In this document: one piece after another, positions 34,956-43,772 of the stretch
Position numbering within the stretch: the stretch's first letter is position 1
Layout of the letters: each line of letters starts with the position of its first letter
DNA from: Rhizobium sp. R635
Lineage (GTDB): Bacteria; Pseudomonadota; Alphaproteobacteria; Rhizobiales; Rhizobiaceae
Assembly (NCBI RefSeq): GCF_002211285.1
Contig: NZ_LOKX01000035.1
Location: 62,001 to 126,000 of the forward strand
Direction: 5' to 3'
DNA length: 64,000 bases
Notes under the pieces: generated by a model
What the model saw: the letters and a program-made list of their open reading frames with translations, nothing else
What the model was told of the DNA's origin: nothing
Database searches by the model: none
Position numbers and translations under genes: made by a program

Positions 34956-36044
34956 TCAGGCAGCGGCCGGCAACGGTCCGATATAGACGGAACGCGGACG
35001 GATCAGCCGGCCGTCGAGCGCCTGTTCACGCGCATGCGCCAGCCATCCCACCGTACGCCCGATCGCGAAGACGCCGGTGAAGGCCTCACGGGGAAAGCCG
35101 AGCGCTTCGAGCAGCAGCGCGGTGTAGAATTCGACATTGACGTCGAGCGGCCGGTTCGGTTTGCGCCGCTTCAAAATCGCCAGTGCGGCGGCCTCCACTG
35201 CCTCGGCGAGTTCGCCACGGGCGCGGTTCACCTGTCCTGACGCGATCAACGGCTTCAGCGCGCCTTTCAGCGCGTCAGCGCGAGGATCGCGGACGCGGTA
35301 GATGCGGTGGCCGAAGCCCATGAGCCTTTCGCCACGGTCAAGCGCCTGACCAAGCCATTGCCCGGCATTCTCGGCCGTCCCGATCGCATCCAGCATGTCG
35401 AGGACCGGACCGGGCGCGCCGCCATGCAGCGGCCCCTTCAGCGCGCTGAGTGCCGCCAGCACGGAGGAGGTGAGGCCGGCCTGCGTCGAGGCGATGACGC
35501 GCGATGCGAAGGTCGAAGCGTTGAGGCCATGGTCCGAAATCGTCACGAGATAGGCATCGAGGGCCGCTGCCTGCTCCGGGCTTGGCAATTTTCCGGTCAA
35601 CATGCGCAGGATATCGGCCGCCTGGGGTAGCGAGGCGTCGGGCGCGATTGGCTGTTCACCGCGCTGGAGGCGCAGGATCGCGGGCAGGAAAACCGCAGGC
35701 GCGGCCAGCAGACCGAGTGCGGTGTCGAAGTCCTCACCATCAGGCAGCCGGGCGATCAGCGCCCGCATCGCATCGACCGGCGGCAGAGCCAGCAGGGCGG
35801 CATCGGCAGCCTCGATATGGCCGAAAATCCTTATTCGCGCTTTCGCCAACCAGTCGCGCAATTGCGCTTCGCCGACACTTCGTTCCATCAGACCGTCGAG
35901 CAGCAATGCGGCGACGCCTTCATAGCTGCAGTCTGTGACCAGGTGATCCAGCGATACGCCGCGGATGATCAGCCGTCCCGCTTCGCCATCGACGTCCGAA
36001 AGCTGGGTTTCGGCGGCAATAACGTCTTCCAAGCCGTTTTTCAT
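34956..36044 (-). CDS. Citrate synthase-like protein, catalytic Asp replaced by Glu
   Basis: The 362-residue protein has the citrate/2-methylcitrate synthase fold. The two catalytic His regions are intact, H172 in DHGLNAST and H207 in GPLHGGAPG, as is H246 in GFGHRIY. At the place of the third catalytic residue (usually Asp in NVDFYSG) it reads NVEFYTA, with Glu305. Activity may therefore be weakened or changed. ATG 36044 lies behind AAGGAGAAAAC, a strong site. It is divergent from a second paralogue at 36129 with 84 bases between them, and both likely answer to the palindromes at 36087-36117. Confidence 0.87.
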   Translation of the reverse strand: MKNGLEDVIAAETQLSDVDGEAGRLIIRGVSLDHLVTDCSYEGVAALLLDGLMERSVGEAQLRDWLAKARIRIFGHIEAADAALLALPPVDAMRALIARLPDGEDFDTALGLLAAPAVFLPAILRLQRGEQPIAPDASLPQAADILRMLTGKLPSPEQAAALDAYLVTISDHGLNASTFASRVIASTQAGLTSSVLAALSALKGPLHGGAPGPVLDMLDAIGTAENAGQWLGQALDRGERLMGFGHRIYRVRDPRADALKGALKPLIASGQVNRARGELAEAVEAAALAILKRRKPNRPLDVNVEFYTALLLEALGFPREAFTGVFAIGRTVGWLAHAREQALDGRLIRPRSVYIGPLPAAA

Positions 36045-36086
36045 GATGTTTTCTCCTTTACGGCCTGGATGATCGGATCTACTTTT

Positions 36087-36117
36087 ATTGACGTCAATCT
36101 TGACGTAATTGATCAAT
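36087..36117. promoter_or_regulatory. Palindrome cluster between the two citrate synthase-like genes
   Basis: The short divergent gap holds the perfect palindrome ATTGACGTCAAT (36087-36098), a repeat of its half, TTGACGTAAT (36100-36109), and the overlapping palindrome ATTGATCAAT (36108-36117). This is the arrangement of a repeated operator. It ends 11 bases before the start codon of the gene at 36129 and lies 43 bases from the other start. The fused DNA-binding domain of the 36129 protein is the obvious candidate to bind it; this is inference. Confidence 0.6.
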
Positions 36118-36128
36118 ATGAGGCTCCG

Positions 36129-37274
36129 ATGTCGTGGCTGACCGCCGAGGAAGCGCTGCAGGCACTGAAAACCAAGCCGCAGACGCTCTACGCCAATGTC
36201 AGCCGTGGGCGCATTCGCGCCAAGCCCGATCCCGCCGACCCGCGCCGCAGCCTCTATCAGGCTGCCGACGTGCAGCGGCTTGCCGAGCGCCATGCCGGCC
36301 GCCGCAAGGCCGAAACGGTTGCCGCCGAGACGATTCGGTGGGGTGATCCGGTTCTCTCCTCAGCGATCTCGACCATTATCGAAGGGCGCCTGTTCTATCG
36401 CGGGCGGGATGCGGCCGATTTCGCCGACACGGCGACGCTGGAGCAGACAGCCGCATTGCTCTGGAACGGTGCGGAGGCTCTGTCGTCGGGCACCACTGGC
36501 GAAAACACCTCTCCATCTCTTCAGACGGCCTTTCTGGCGCTTGCCGGGCGCGTGACGACCGATCTGCCGTCGCTCGGCCGGTCGCAGGCAGCACTTCGGC
36601 GCGAGGCGCACGGAGTTCTCTCCACCGTCAGCGATGCGCTGGCACCCGGGCTCCCGGACCGGCCGCTGCATCTCAGGCTTGCGGAAAGCTGGCAGCGGCC
36701 GCAAGCAGCCGATTGCCTGCGTCGCGCTTTGGTGCTGCTTGCCGATCACGAACTGAATGCCTCGACCTTCACCGCGCGCGTCACGGCATCGGCGGGCGCC
36801 GCACTTTCGGCCACCGTGCTTTCTGGTCTCGCGACACTGACGGGACCGCTGCATGGCGCGGCCTGGCAGGGCGTGGACGCATTGATCGAAGCAACAATTG
36901 CCGTCGGGGCGGAGCAGGCGCTCCGGCGCACACTTGCCCAGGGCAATTCCGTCGCGGCCTTCGGCCATCCGCTCTATCCTGACGGCGATATCAGGGCCTC
37001 GGCGCTGCTTGGGTATTTCCCCCTGCCGTCGAAATTTGCCGAACTCCGGGAGGCGGGCGAAGCCATGATCGGCGAGAAGGTCAATGTGGATTTCGCGCTG
37101 GCCGCGATGGCCGCCGCCTTCGATCTTCCCAGGGAGGCGCCGATCATCATCTTTTCGCTCGCCCGTTCCGTCGGCTGGCTGGCGCATGCGATGGAGCAGG
37201 TCGAGAGCGGAGAGTTGATCCGGCCGCGAGCGCGCTATGCCGGCCCGGCGCCAGAAACCGTTACCCGCCGCTGA
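36129..37274 (+). CDS. Citrate synthase-like enzyme fused to an N-terminal DNA-binding domain
   Basis: The 381-residue protein joins two parts. Residues 1-60 form an excisionase/MerR-like helix-turn-helix: LTAEEALQALKTKPQTLYAN, then SRGRIRAKPDPADPRRSLYQ as the wing. Residues 68-381 are a citrate synthase core with all catalytic residues: H207 in DHELNAST, H242 in GPLHGAAW, H280 in AFGHPLY and D321 in VNVDFALA. It is therefore likely to be an active synthase that may also bind DNA. ATG 36129 gives MSWLTAEEAL. It is divergent from its paralogue, and palindromes (36087-36117) lie directly upstream. Main-route citrate synthase (gltA) should be elsewhere. Confidence 0.87.
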   Translation: MSWLTAEEALQALKTKPQTLYANVSRGRIRAKPDPADPRRSLYQAADVQRLAERHAGRRKAETVAAETIRWGDPVLSSAISTIIEGRLFYRGRDAADFADTATLEQTAALLWNGAEALSSGTTGENTSPSLQTAFLALAGRVTTDLPSLGRSQAALRREAHGVLSTVSDALAPGLPDRPLHLRLAESWQRPQAADCLRRALVLLADHELNASTFTARVTASAGAALSATVLSGLATLTGPLHGAAWQGVDALIEATIAVGAEQALRRTLAQGNSVAAFGHPLYPDGDIRASALLGYFPLPSKFAELREAGEAMIGEKVNVDFALAAMAAAFDLPREAPIIIFSLARSVGWLAHAMEQVESGELIRPRARYAGPAPETVTRR

Positions 37275-37403
37275 AGGCTTGGGGCCGCTTTGCTTTTTTT
37301 CGCGTGGGGAAATATCCGAATTCGGCTATCATGCCCCAAATGGAAGAAGACGGTTGGCGGACACTCTCGTAAAAGCTGTTCCGCACGGTCAAAGGGGCTT
37401 TCC

Positions 37404-37922
37404 ATGAATAAGATGCTTCGCAGTCTGCTTGCCGCCGCGCTCGTGATCGGTCTGTTTCCGCATGAGACCGCCTTTGCTCAGTCCGCCGGCTGCGCGGTGT
37501 CGCGCGATGCCAGCGCCCGTCAGGTCCTCACTTGCCCGGGCGGCGTCAAAGTGACGGCGGAAGCCGGCGCTTCGTTCCGCCTCGCCGACCGCAATCGCGA
37601 TGGCAGCCCCGATTCCCTATTGCTGCGCAGCAAGGCCGTTTTGGTCGACGTCGACAGCAGCCAGCACGCCGGCGGTTTCCAGGTCGTGACGCCGCAGGCA
37701 ATCGCTGCGGTGCGCGGCACGCAATGGGCCGTCGACGTTGCAGGCGGCGCAACCTCGGTGCTGGTGGTCAGAGGCAATGTCGCTGTCCGCCGCCCGGCCG
37801 GTGAGCCGGTGGTGCTGGCGCCAGGCGAGGGCGTCGATGTCAGGAGCGGAACCGAGCCGCTCGTCGTGCGCCGCTGGCCGGCGCCGCGTGTGGCCGCTCT
37901 TCTTGCCCGCCTCGGCCAATAA
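37404..37922 (+). CDS. Exported FecR-domain protein
   Basis: The 172-residue protein has a signal peptide (about 1-26, cut after AFA) and one FecR-type domain (about 45-150), recognised from GGFQVVTPQAIAAVRGTQWAVDV and VVRGNVAVR...LAPGEGVDV. It is not an anti-sigma factor with a membrane helix; it looks like a free periplasmic FecR domain. AAAGGGG lies before ATG 37404. The CHASE2 cyclase gene starts three bases after its stop, so they form a two-gene unit. Sensing for the cyclase is inferred. Confidence 0.85.
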   Translation: MNKMLRSLLAAALVIGLFPHETAFAQSAGCAVSRDASARQVLTCPGGVKVTAEAGASFRLADRNRDGSPDSLLLRSKAVLVDVDSSQHAGGFQVVTPQAIAAVRGTQWAVDVAGGATSVLVVRGNVAVRRPAGEPVVLAPGEGVDVRSGTEPLVVRRWPAPRVAALLARLGQ

Positions 37923-37925
37923 TCC

Positions 37926-39782
37926 ATGAGCCATCGCCTGCTGACGGTGATCGTGCTGCTGCTCGCCGGTCTTTGGGGAGCGGCACTCGGCTATCTCCAT
38001 GTCAATGGGGGAAGCGGCTTTCTCGACCGGATGGAAGCTTCGCTCGCCGATATCCGCAGCCTCGTCGTCGGAGCGAAAACGCCGCCGCCGGTCGTCTCGA
38101 TCGTCGCGATCGATGATCGCACGGCAGCGGCCCACGGCTATCCGCTTGATCGGGCCACACTCGCGCGCCTCGTCGGCACAATCACCGCGCTGAAGCCGAA
38201 AGCCCTGGCGCTTGACATTCTGCTCGTCGACCCGGGGCCGGAGGAGGGTGACGCGGCGCTCACTACTGCCCTTCGCCAGGGACCGACCGTTATCGCGGCG
38301 GCAGCCACCTTTGCTCAGAGCCGCCAGCGTGTCACCGATGCAGCCGGCGATCCACTTGCCGCCATCCCCGAGGCAAACCATCTTCTCTTGCCGCTTTCTC
38401 GTTTTGCCGAGGCAGCCGCGGTCGGCGTCGTCAATGTCGCGACCGACCAGACCGGCACGCCGCGCTTCATTCCGCTGATCTCGCGCGCCGCCGACCGGCT
38501 GGACCCGGCTTTTCCCCTGCGCGCCGCTTCGGTAGCGCTCGGTGTCGATCCCAGCATCGAACCCGATGCCATCATGCTCGGGAAACTCCGCATTCCCACA
38601 GATACCGGCCAACGCCTGCCGGTAACCTTTTACGGCGGGCACGGCAGCATCGCCACGTCAAGCGCCGCCGATGCGCTTGAAGGCAAGCTGCCGGCGGATG
38701 CGGTTTCAGGCCGTATCGTCGTCATCGGTTCGACTGTGACCGGCGGCGGCGATGTGTTCCCGACGCCGTTCGATCCTGTCATGCCCGGCGTGGAGGTGAT
38801 GTCCACGGCGATCACCCATCTCATTGCCGGCGACGGGATGGTGCGGGACCACAGGATACGCCTGATCGACGCCGGCATCGCGATCGGGCTGCCGATCCTG
38901 CTCGTTTCGCTGATCGCGTGGCGGCGCAGCGCCGCCGGTTATGTCGTCATCGTGTTGACGCTGATCGTCTGGGCGATGCTCAACCTGTCGGCCTATGCGC
39001 ATGGCTATTGGCTGAGCGCGGCGCTGCCGATCACCGCAGCCTTGCCGCCGGCGCTGCTCTTCGGCGCAGCCGAGCTTTGGCTTGACCGTGGCCGGGCCCG
39101 CCATTTCGCTGAGCAGAGCGCGCTGCTGCAACGCATCGAGGCGCCTGGCCTCGGCGAGTGGTTGGCGCATAACCCGGATTTCCTTGCCGAGCCGGTACGC
39201 CAGAACGCCGCCGTCGTGTTCATCGATCTCTCGGGCTTTACCGGCCTCAGCGAAAACCTCGGACCGGTCAAGGTAAGCGAGGTTCTGAGCGGCTTCTTCG
39301 AAGTGATCGATGAGGAGGCGCGTGCGCATGGCGGTGCCATCACCAGCTTCATGGGCGACGGTGCGATGATCCTGTTCGGCCTACCGCAACCTGCCGATGA
39401 CGATGCCGCCCGCGCCGTCGCCTGTGCGGTCAGCCTGTGCGACCGCACGCGGACCTGGCTGGAGGTACATGCCGGCTTCGCCCAAAAGAAGATCGGCTTC
39501 AAGGTCGGCGCCCATTGCGGGCCGATCGTCGCCTCGCGGCTCGGCACCGGCGACCGGCAGCAGATCACCGCGGCTGGTGATACGGTGAATGTCGGGAGCC
39601 GCCTGATGGAAGTCGCCGCCCGCCATGGCGTCGAGCTGGCGCTCAGTGCCGAAATCGTTCGCGCCGCAGGCCCTGACAGCGTGCTCCTCAAGTCCGGCCG
39701 GATCGAGGGTCCGCTGGAAACGGAGCTGCGCGGCCGGGCAAGCCACATCGACGCCTGGCTGTGGCGAACCCGCACGCTTTGA
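37926..39782 (+). CDS. CHASE2-domain class III nucleotide cyclase
   Basis: The 618-residue membrane protein has one N-terminal helix (about 5-23), a periplasmic CHASE2 sensor (about 30-310), three further helices (about 315-385) and a cytoplasmic class III cyclase domain (about 425-605). Metal-binding D434 (FIDLSGFT) and D478 (MGDGAM) and the transition-state N555 and R559 (VNVGSR) are present. The usual adenine-choosing Lys and Asp are replaced by Ser474 (ITSFMGDG) and Gln546 (RQQITAAGD). The nucleotide product is thus unclear. It is coupled to the FecR gene. Confidence 0.9.
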   Translation: MSHRLLTVIVLLLAGLWGAALGYLHVNGGSGFLDRMEASLADIRSLVVGAKTPPPVVSIVAIDDRTAAAHGYPLDRATLARLVGTITALKPKALALDILLVDPGPEEGDAALTTALRQGPTVIAAAATFAQSRQRVTDAAGDPLAAIPEANHLLLPLSRFAEAAAVGVVNVATDQTGTPRFIPLISRAADRLDPAFPLRAASVALGVDPSIEPDAIMLGKLRIPTDTGQRLPVTFYGGHGSIATSSAADALEGKLPADAVSGRIVVIGSTVTGGGDVFPTPFDPVMPGVEVMSTAITHLIAGDGMVRDHRIRLIDAGIAIGLPILLVSLIAWRRSAAGYVVIVLTLIVWAMLNLSAYAHGYWLSAALPITAALPPALLFGAAELWLDRGRARHFAEQSALLQRIEAPGLGEWLAHNPDFLAEPVRQNAAVVFIDLSGFTGLSENLGPVKVSEVLSGFFEVIDEEARAHGGAITSFMGDGAMILFGLPQPADDDAARAVACAVSLCDRTRTWLEVHAGFAQKKIGFKVGAHCGPIVASRLGTGDRQQITAAGDTVNVGSRLMEVAARHGVELALSAEIVRAAGPDSVLLKSGRIEGPLETELRGRASHIDAWLWRTRTL

Positions 39783-39880
39783 CAATCGCCGCGGGAGCCG
39801 CTAGGAACGGCGCAAACATCCAGCCGGCTGGCTCCGGCCATGGCGCAGATCGCGCCTGACAGCTCCGAAAGATCGAACTC

Positions 39881-41830
39881 ATGACAGAATTCAACGGCGT
39901 CGTTCCGGCGATCGCCAAGGCGTTGCAAAAGCGCGGTTACGCCGAACTCACCCCGGTGCAGCAGGCGATGCTCGATCCGGCGCTTGCCGCTTCCGACGCG
40001 CTGGTCTCGGCCCAGACCGGCTCCGGCAAGACCGTCGCCTTCGGACTGGCGCTGGCGCCGACGCTGCTCGAAGGCAGGGAGCGCTTCGGCAATGCCGGCG
40101 CTCCGCTCGCCCTCGTCATCGCCCCGACACGCGAGCTTGCCCTGCAGGTGAAGCGCGAACTGGAATGGCTCTACGAGTTGACCGGCGCGGTGATCGCGAG
40201 CTGCGTCGGCGGCATGGACATCCGCAGCGAGCGCCGCTCGCTCGAACGCGGCGCCCATATCGTGGTCGGCACGCCGGGTCGCCTGTGCGACCATATCCGC
40301 CGCCATGCGCTCGACATGTCGGAACTGAAAGCCGCCGTGCTCGACGAGGCCGACGAAATGCTCGACCTCGGCTTCCGCGAGGACCTGGAATTCATCCTCG
40401 ACTCCGCGCCGGACGAGCGTCGCACGCTGATGTTCTCGGCAACGGTGCCGGCCGCGATCGCCAAGCTCGCCAAGAGCTATCAGCGCGATGCCGTGCGCAT
40501 CAGCACCGCGGCCGAGGAGAAGCAGCATGTCGATATCGAATATCGCGCGCTCGTGGTGGCCCCGAGCGACCGCGAGAACGCGATCATCAACGTGCTGCGC
40601 TATTATGAAGCGACCAATGCCATTGTCTTCTGTTCGACGCGCGCGGCGGTCAATCACCTGACTGCGCGCTTCAACAACCGTAATTTCTCCGTCGTGGCAC
40701 TATCAGGCGAACTGACGCAGAACGAGCGCAGCCATGCGCTGCAGGCGATGCGCGATGGGCGCGCTCGCGTCTGCATCGCAACCGACGTCGCCGCCCGCGG
40801 CATCGACCTGCCGGGCCTCGATCTCGTCATCCACGCCGACCTGCCGACCAATCCGGAAACGCTGTTGCACCGCAGCGGCCGTACCGGCCGTGCCGGGCGC
40901 AAGGGTATCAGCGCCATGATCGTGCCGCTGAATGCACGGCGCAAGGCCGAGCGCCTGCTCGAGAATGCCGGGATTTCGGCCGCCTGGGCGCGGCCGCCTT
41001 CGGCCGAGGAAGTAAGCGAACGCGACGACGAGCGGCTGCTTGCCGATCCGATCTTCCACGACGCGCCGCAGGAGGAAGAGCAGGGGCTGGTGCAGCAGCT
41101 TCTTTCGAGCCATGGCGCCGAAAAGCTTGCCGCCGCTTTCCTGCGTCTTTACCGCACCAATCATTCGGCGCCGGAAGATCTCATCGAGGTTGCGGTTCAG
41201 GACGATCGCAGCCGCAAGCGCCGCGACAATGCCACGCCCTACGAGCCGGCGCAGAAGGGACCGCGCGAAGATTTCGGCCCCAGCGTCTGGTTCTCCGTCT
41301 CGGTCGGGCGCAAGCAGAATGCCGAGCCGCGCTGGCTGATCCCGATGCTCTGCCGCAACGGCAACGTGACCAAGCGCGAGATCGGCGCGATCAAGATGCA
41401 GCCCGAGGAAACCTATGTGGAGATCGCGGCAGCGAGCGCCGATAGTTTCCTGAATGCAATCGGCCCGAACAAGGCGCTGGAACGCGGTATCCGGGTCACA
41501 AGGCTTCCCGGCACGCCTGACTTCAGCCGCGCGCCGGCGCCGAAAGCCTATGCCGGCAAGCCCTCCCGTGATGAGCGGCCGGGCGAGGCGTTCCGCGACG
41601 AGCGGCCGAAGAAGAAGTTCGGCAAGGGTCCGGGATACGCCGCAGCCGACAATGGCAGCGGGGAAAAACGGGATTCCAAGCCCTGGAGCAAGAAACCGGG
41701 CAAGCCCGGCTTCGACGGTCCGAAATCCGACAAGCCCAAATATGATAAGCCGAAATTCGAAGGCGGCAAATATGAGGGCAAGGGCGGCGCTGGACCGAAG
41801 GGCAAATTTTCGAAGAAGAAGCCCGGCTGA
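39881..41830 (+). CDS. DEAD-box RNA helicase with DbpA-type RNA-binding domain and basic tail
   Basis: The 649-residue helicase has the usual motifs: Q motif (TPVQQAML), Walker A AQTGSGKT, PTRELA, DEAD (VLDEADEML), SAT, and in domain 2 ARGIDLPG and HRSGRTGRAG. A DbpA/CsdA-like RNA-binding domain lies at about 475-560 (FSVSVGRKQ, GAIKMQPEETYVEI). The last 100 residues are a Lys/Gly/Pro-rich, basic, repeated tail (KPKYDKPKFEGGKYEG). It probably works in ribosome assembly or cold adaptation; the exact substrate is unknown. A single gene, followed 44 bases later by the methyltransferase. Confidence 0.93.
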   Translation: MTEFNGVVPAIAKALQKRGYAELTPVQQAMLDPALAASDALVSAQTGSGKTVAFGLALAPTLLEGRERFGNAGAPLALVIAPTRELALQVKRELEWLYELTGAVIASCVGGMDIRSERRSLERGAHIVVGTPGRLCDHIRRHALDMSELKAAVLDEADEMLDLGFREDLEFILDSAPDERRTLMFSATVPAAIAKLAKSYQRDAVRISTAAEEKQHVDIEYRALVVAPSDRENAIINVLRYYEATNAIVFCSTRAAVNHLTARFNNRNFSVVALSGELTQNERSHALQAMRDGRARVCIATDVAARGIDLPGLDLVIHADLPTNPETLLHRSGRTGRAGRKGISAMIVPLNARRKAERLLENAGISAAWARPPSAEEVSERDDERLLADPIFHDAPQEEEQGLVQQLLSSHGAEKLAAAFLRLYRTNHSAPEDLIEVAVQDDRSRKRRDNATPYEPAQKGPREDFGPSVWFSVSVGRKQNAEPRWLIPMLCRNGNVTKREIGAIKMQPEETYVEIAAASADSFLNAIGPNKALERGIRVTRLPGTPDFSRAPAPKAYAGKPSRDERPGEAFRDERPKKKFGKGPGYAAADNGSGEKRDSKPWSKKPGKPGFDGPKSDKPKYDKPKFEGGKYEGKGGAGPKGKFSKKKPG

Positions 41831-41874
41831 TTTTGATCGCCGCGTGATTTCTTGACCGGCAGGATCAGACGACG

Positions 41875-42546
41875 ATGAAACGCTCCGGCATGTCACGTGT
41901 CGATCCGTCCGCCTTCATCAAGGCCAATCTGCCGATCTCAGCGGTCCCCTTGATCCCCGAGATCCTGCTGCACACCGCAGGACCGGCGAGCGGGCTCTGG
42001 CGGCTTGCCGGCCGCGGAGAAGCCGATCCGCCGCCATACTGGGCCTATCCCTGGGCAGGCGGCGCCGTCCTTGCCCGCCATCTGCTCGACCGGCCGGAAA
42101 CCGTTGCCGGCCGCCGCGTCCTCGATCTCGGCGCCGGCTCGGGGCTCGTCGCCATTGCGGCGGCAAAGGCTGGAGCCGGCGCGGTTACCGCGGTCGATAT
42201 CGATGCCAACGCCATTGTCGCAATCGGCCTCAACGCGGCGGTGAACGGTGTGACCATCAACGTGGTCGCCGCCGATATCATCGAGGCCTCGCTGCCGGAG
42301 ACCGATCTCCTCGTCGTCGGCGACCTGTTCTACGATCCGTCACTTGCTTTGCGAGTCGTCGCTTTCCTGCGGCGTTGCCAGGCCGCAGGCATCGACGTGC
42401 TGGTTGGCGACCCGGAGCGGGCCTATCTGCCGCAAAAGGAATTCAGGCGGATCGCCACCCATCCCGTTGCGGATTTCGGGGCAGGCGTGGGCGGCCAAGC
42501 GGTGCAGGCGGGCGTGTTCTCGCTCTCGGCAATCGCTGAGGCGTAA
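41875..42546 (+). CDS. Small class I SAM methyltransferase (ETFB-lysine methyltransferase-like)
   Basis: The 223-residue protein has a Rossmann SAM site (LDLGAGSGLVAIAAAKAGA), an acidic strand end (VTAVDIDANAI) and the family mark DLLVVGDLFYDP. The PPPYWAYPWAGG segment and the DLFYD motif match the METTL20 group, whose bacterial members methylate the electron-transfer flavoprotein beta subunit. The group also resembles ribosomal L11 methyltransferase. The match is by motif only. Its stop is two bases from the convergent moeA stop. Confidence 0.78.
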   Translation: MKRSGMSRVDPSAFIKANLPISAVPLIPEILLHTAGPASGLWRLAGRGEADPPPYWAYPWAGGAVLARHLLDRPETVAGRRVLDLGAGSGLVAIAAAKAGAGAVTAVDIDANAIVAIGLNAAVNGVTINVVAADIIEASLPETDLLVVGDLFYDPSLALRVVAFLRRCQAAGIDVLVGDPERAYLPQKEFRRIATHPVADFGAGVGGQAVQAGVFSLSAIAEA

Positions 42547-42548
42547 AG

Positions 42549-43772
42549 CTAGACCAAGAGCTCTGGGCGCAGCAGCATGACGGGGCAGGGCGCTCCGGCC
42601 GGCAGCTCCGGCGCATGCGGCGGGCGGACGATGAGGCAGTCCGAATGGGCGAAGGTCTTCATCATCGATGAGTCCTGCTTGTCGAAGGGCTCGACCAGCC
42701 AGTCGCCGGCGGCGGATTTCGAAAGTTTCGCCCTGATATAATCCTGCCGGTGATCGTTGGCGCGCAATGTGACTGCCGCTTCCGCCACGGCCTCGCGCCG
42801 CACCGGCGGCAGGGAAGCAAGTCTACGAATCAACGGCTCGAGGAAGAGCAACGAGCAGACGAGGCTCGAGACCGGATTGCCGGGCAGGCCGAGCACATGC
42901 GTCTCGCCGAAGCTGCCGACCATCAGCGGCTTGCCGGGGCGCATGGCGATGCGCCAGAAATCGAGCTGCATGCCGGCCTCGATCAAAGTGGCCTGCACCA
43001 GATCATGATCGCCGACCGAAGCGCCGCCGAGCGTGACGATGACATCCACCTTGGCATCCCGCGCCCTCTCGATTGCACCGGTGATCCTGGCTTTATCGTC
43101 AGGCACGATGCCGAGATCGAGCACATCGGCGCCGGCTTTGCGGGCAAGGGCTGCAATACCAAAGGTGTTGGATGCAATGATCTGCGAGGGGCCGGGCGTG
43201 CTTCCGGGCGGCAGCAGTTCGTCGCCGGTTGCGAGGATGGCTATCAGAGGGCGACGAAGCACCTCGACATCGGGTCGGTTCATGCCGGCGGCGACCGTCA
43301 GCCGCGAGAAATCGAGCACGATGCCGGCAGACAGCACCGCTTCGCCGTCCACGAAATCCTGGCCGCGGGGGCGGACATGCTGTCCCTGCCGTACCGGAAA
43401 ATTGGTTCTGACGCCGCCTTCGATCTTCTCCGCATCCTCCTGCAGCAGGACGCTGTCGGCGCCCGGCGGAACCGGCGCGCCGGTGAATATGCGGACGGCC
43501 TCTCCCTGACCAACGCTTCCCTCGAAGCCGTGGCCCGCGGAAGACGTGCCGATGACCTTCAATACGGCGCCCGGCTCCGGCGCGTCTTCGCGGCGCAGCG
43601 CATAGCCGTCCATGGCAGAGGCATTGAAGGGCGGCTGGGTCAGGCGCGCCTTAAGATCGACAGCCAGGACGCGGCTTTCGGCCTCGGCGAGCGGCAGCGT
43701 CTCGGAGGCAGCGACGGGCTTTGCGCGAGAGAGCAGGCGGCTCAGGGCCTCGGAGACCGGCAGAAGGTTCAT
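42549..43772 (-). CDS. moeA: Molybdopterin molybdotransferase
   Basis: The 407-residue enzyme inserts molybdate into adenylated molybdopterin. Family segments include PPFNASAMDGYALR, VTLGGASVGDHDLV and HVLGLPGNPVSSLV with the MRPGKPLMVG strand. The start ATG (43772) overlaps the moaC stop by four bases (ATGA). It is the last gene of the ppiD-trpD-trpC-moaC-moeA unit. A lexA gene, which I recall next to moeA in related bacteria, is absent. Confidence 0.95.
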   Translation of the reverse strand: MNLLPVSEALSRLLSRAKPVAASETLPLAEAESRVLAVDLKARLTQPPFNASAMDGYALRREDAPEPGAVLKVIGTSSAGHGFEGSVGQGEAVRIFTGAPVPPGADSVLLQEDAEKIEGGVRTNFPVRQGQHVRPRGQDFVDGEAVLSAGIVLDFSRLTVAAGMNRPDVEVLRRPLIAILATGDELLPPGSTPGPSQIIASNTFGIAALARKAGADVLDLGIVPDDKARITGAIERARDAKVDVIVTLGGASVGDHDLVQATLIEAGMQLDFWRIAMRPGKPLMVGSFGETHVLGLPGNPVSSLVCSLLFLEPLIRRLASLPPVRREAVAEAAVTLRANDHRQDYIRAKLSKSAAGDWLVEPFDKQDSSMMKTFAHSDCLIVRPPHAPELPAGAPCPVMLLRPELLV

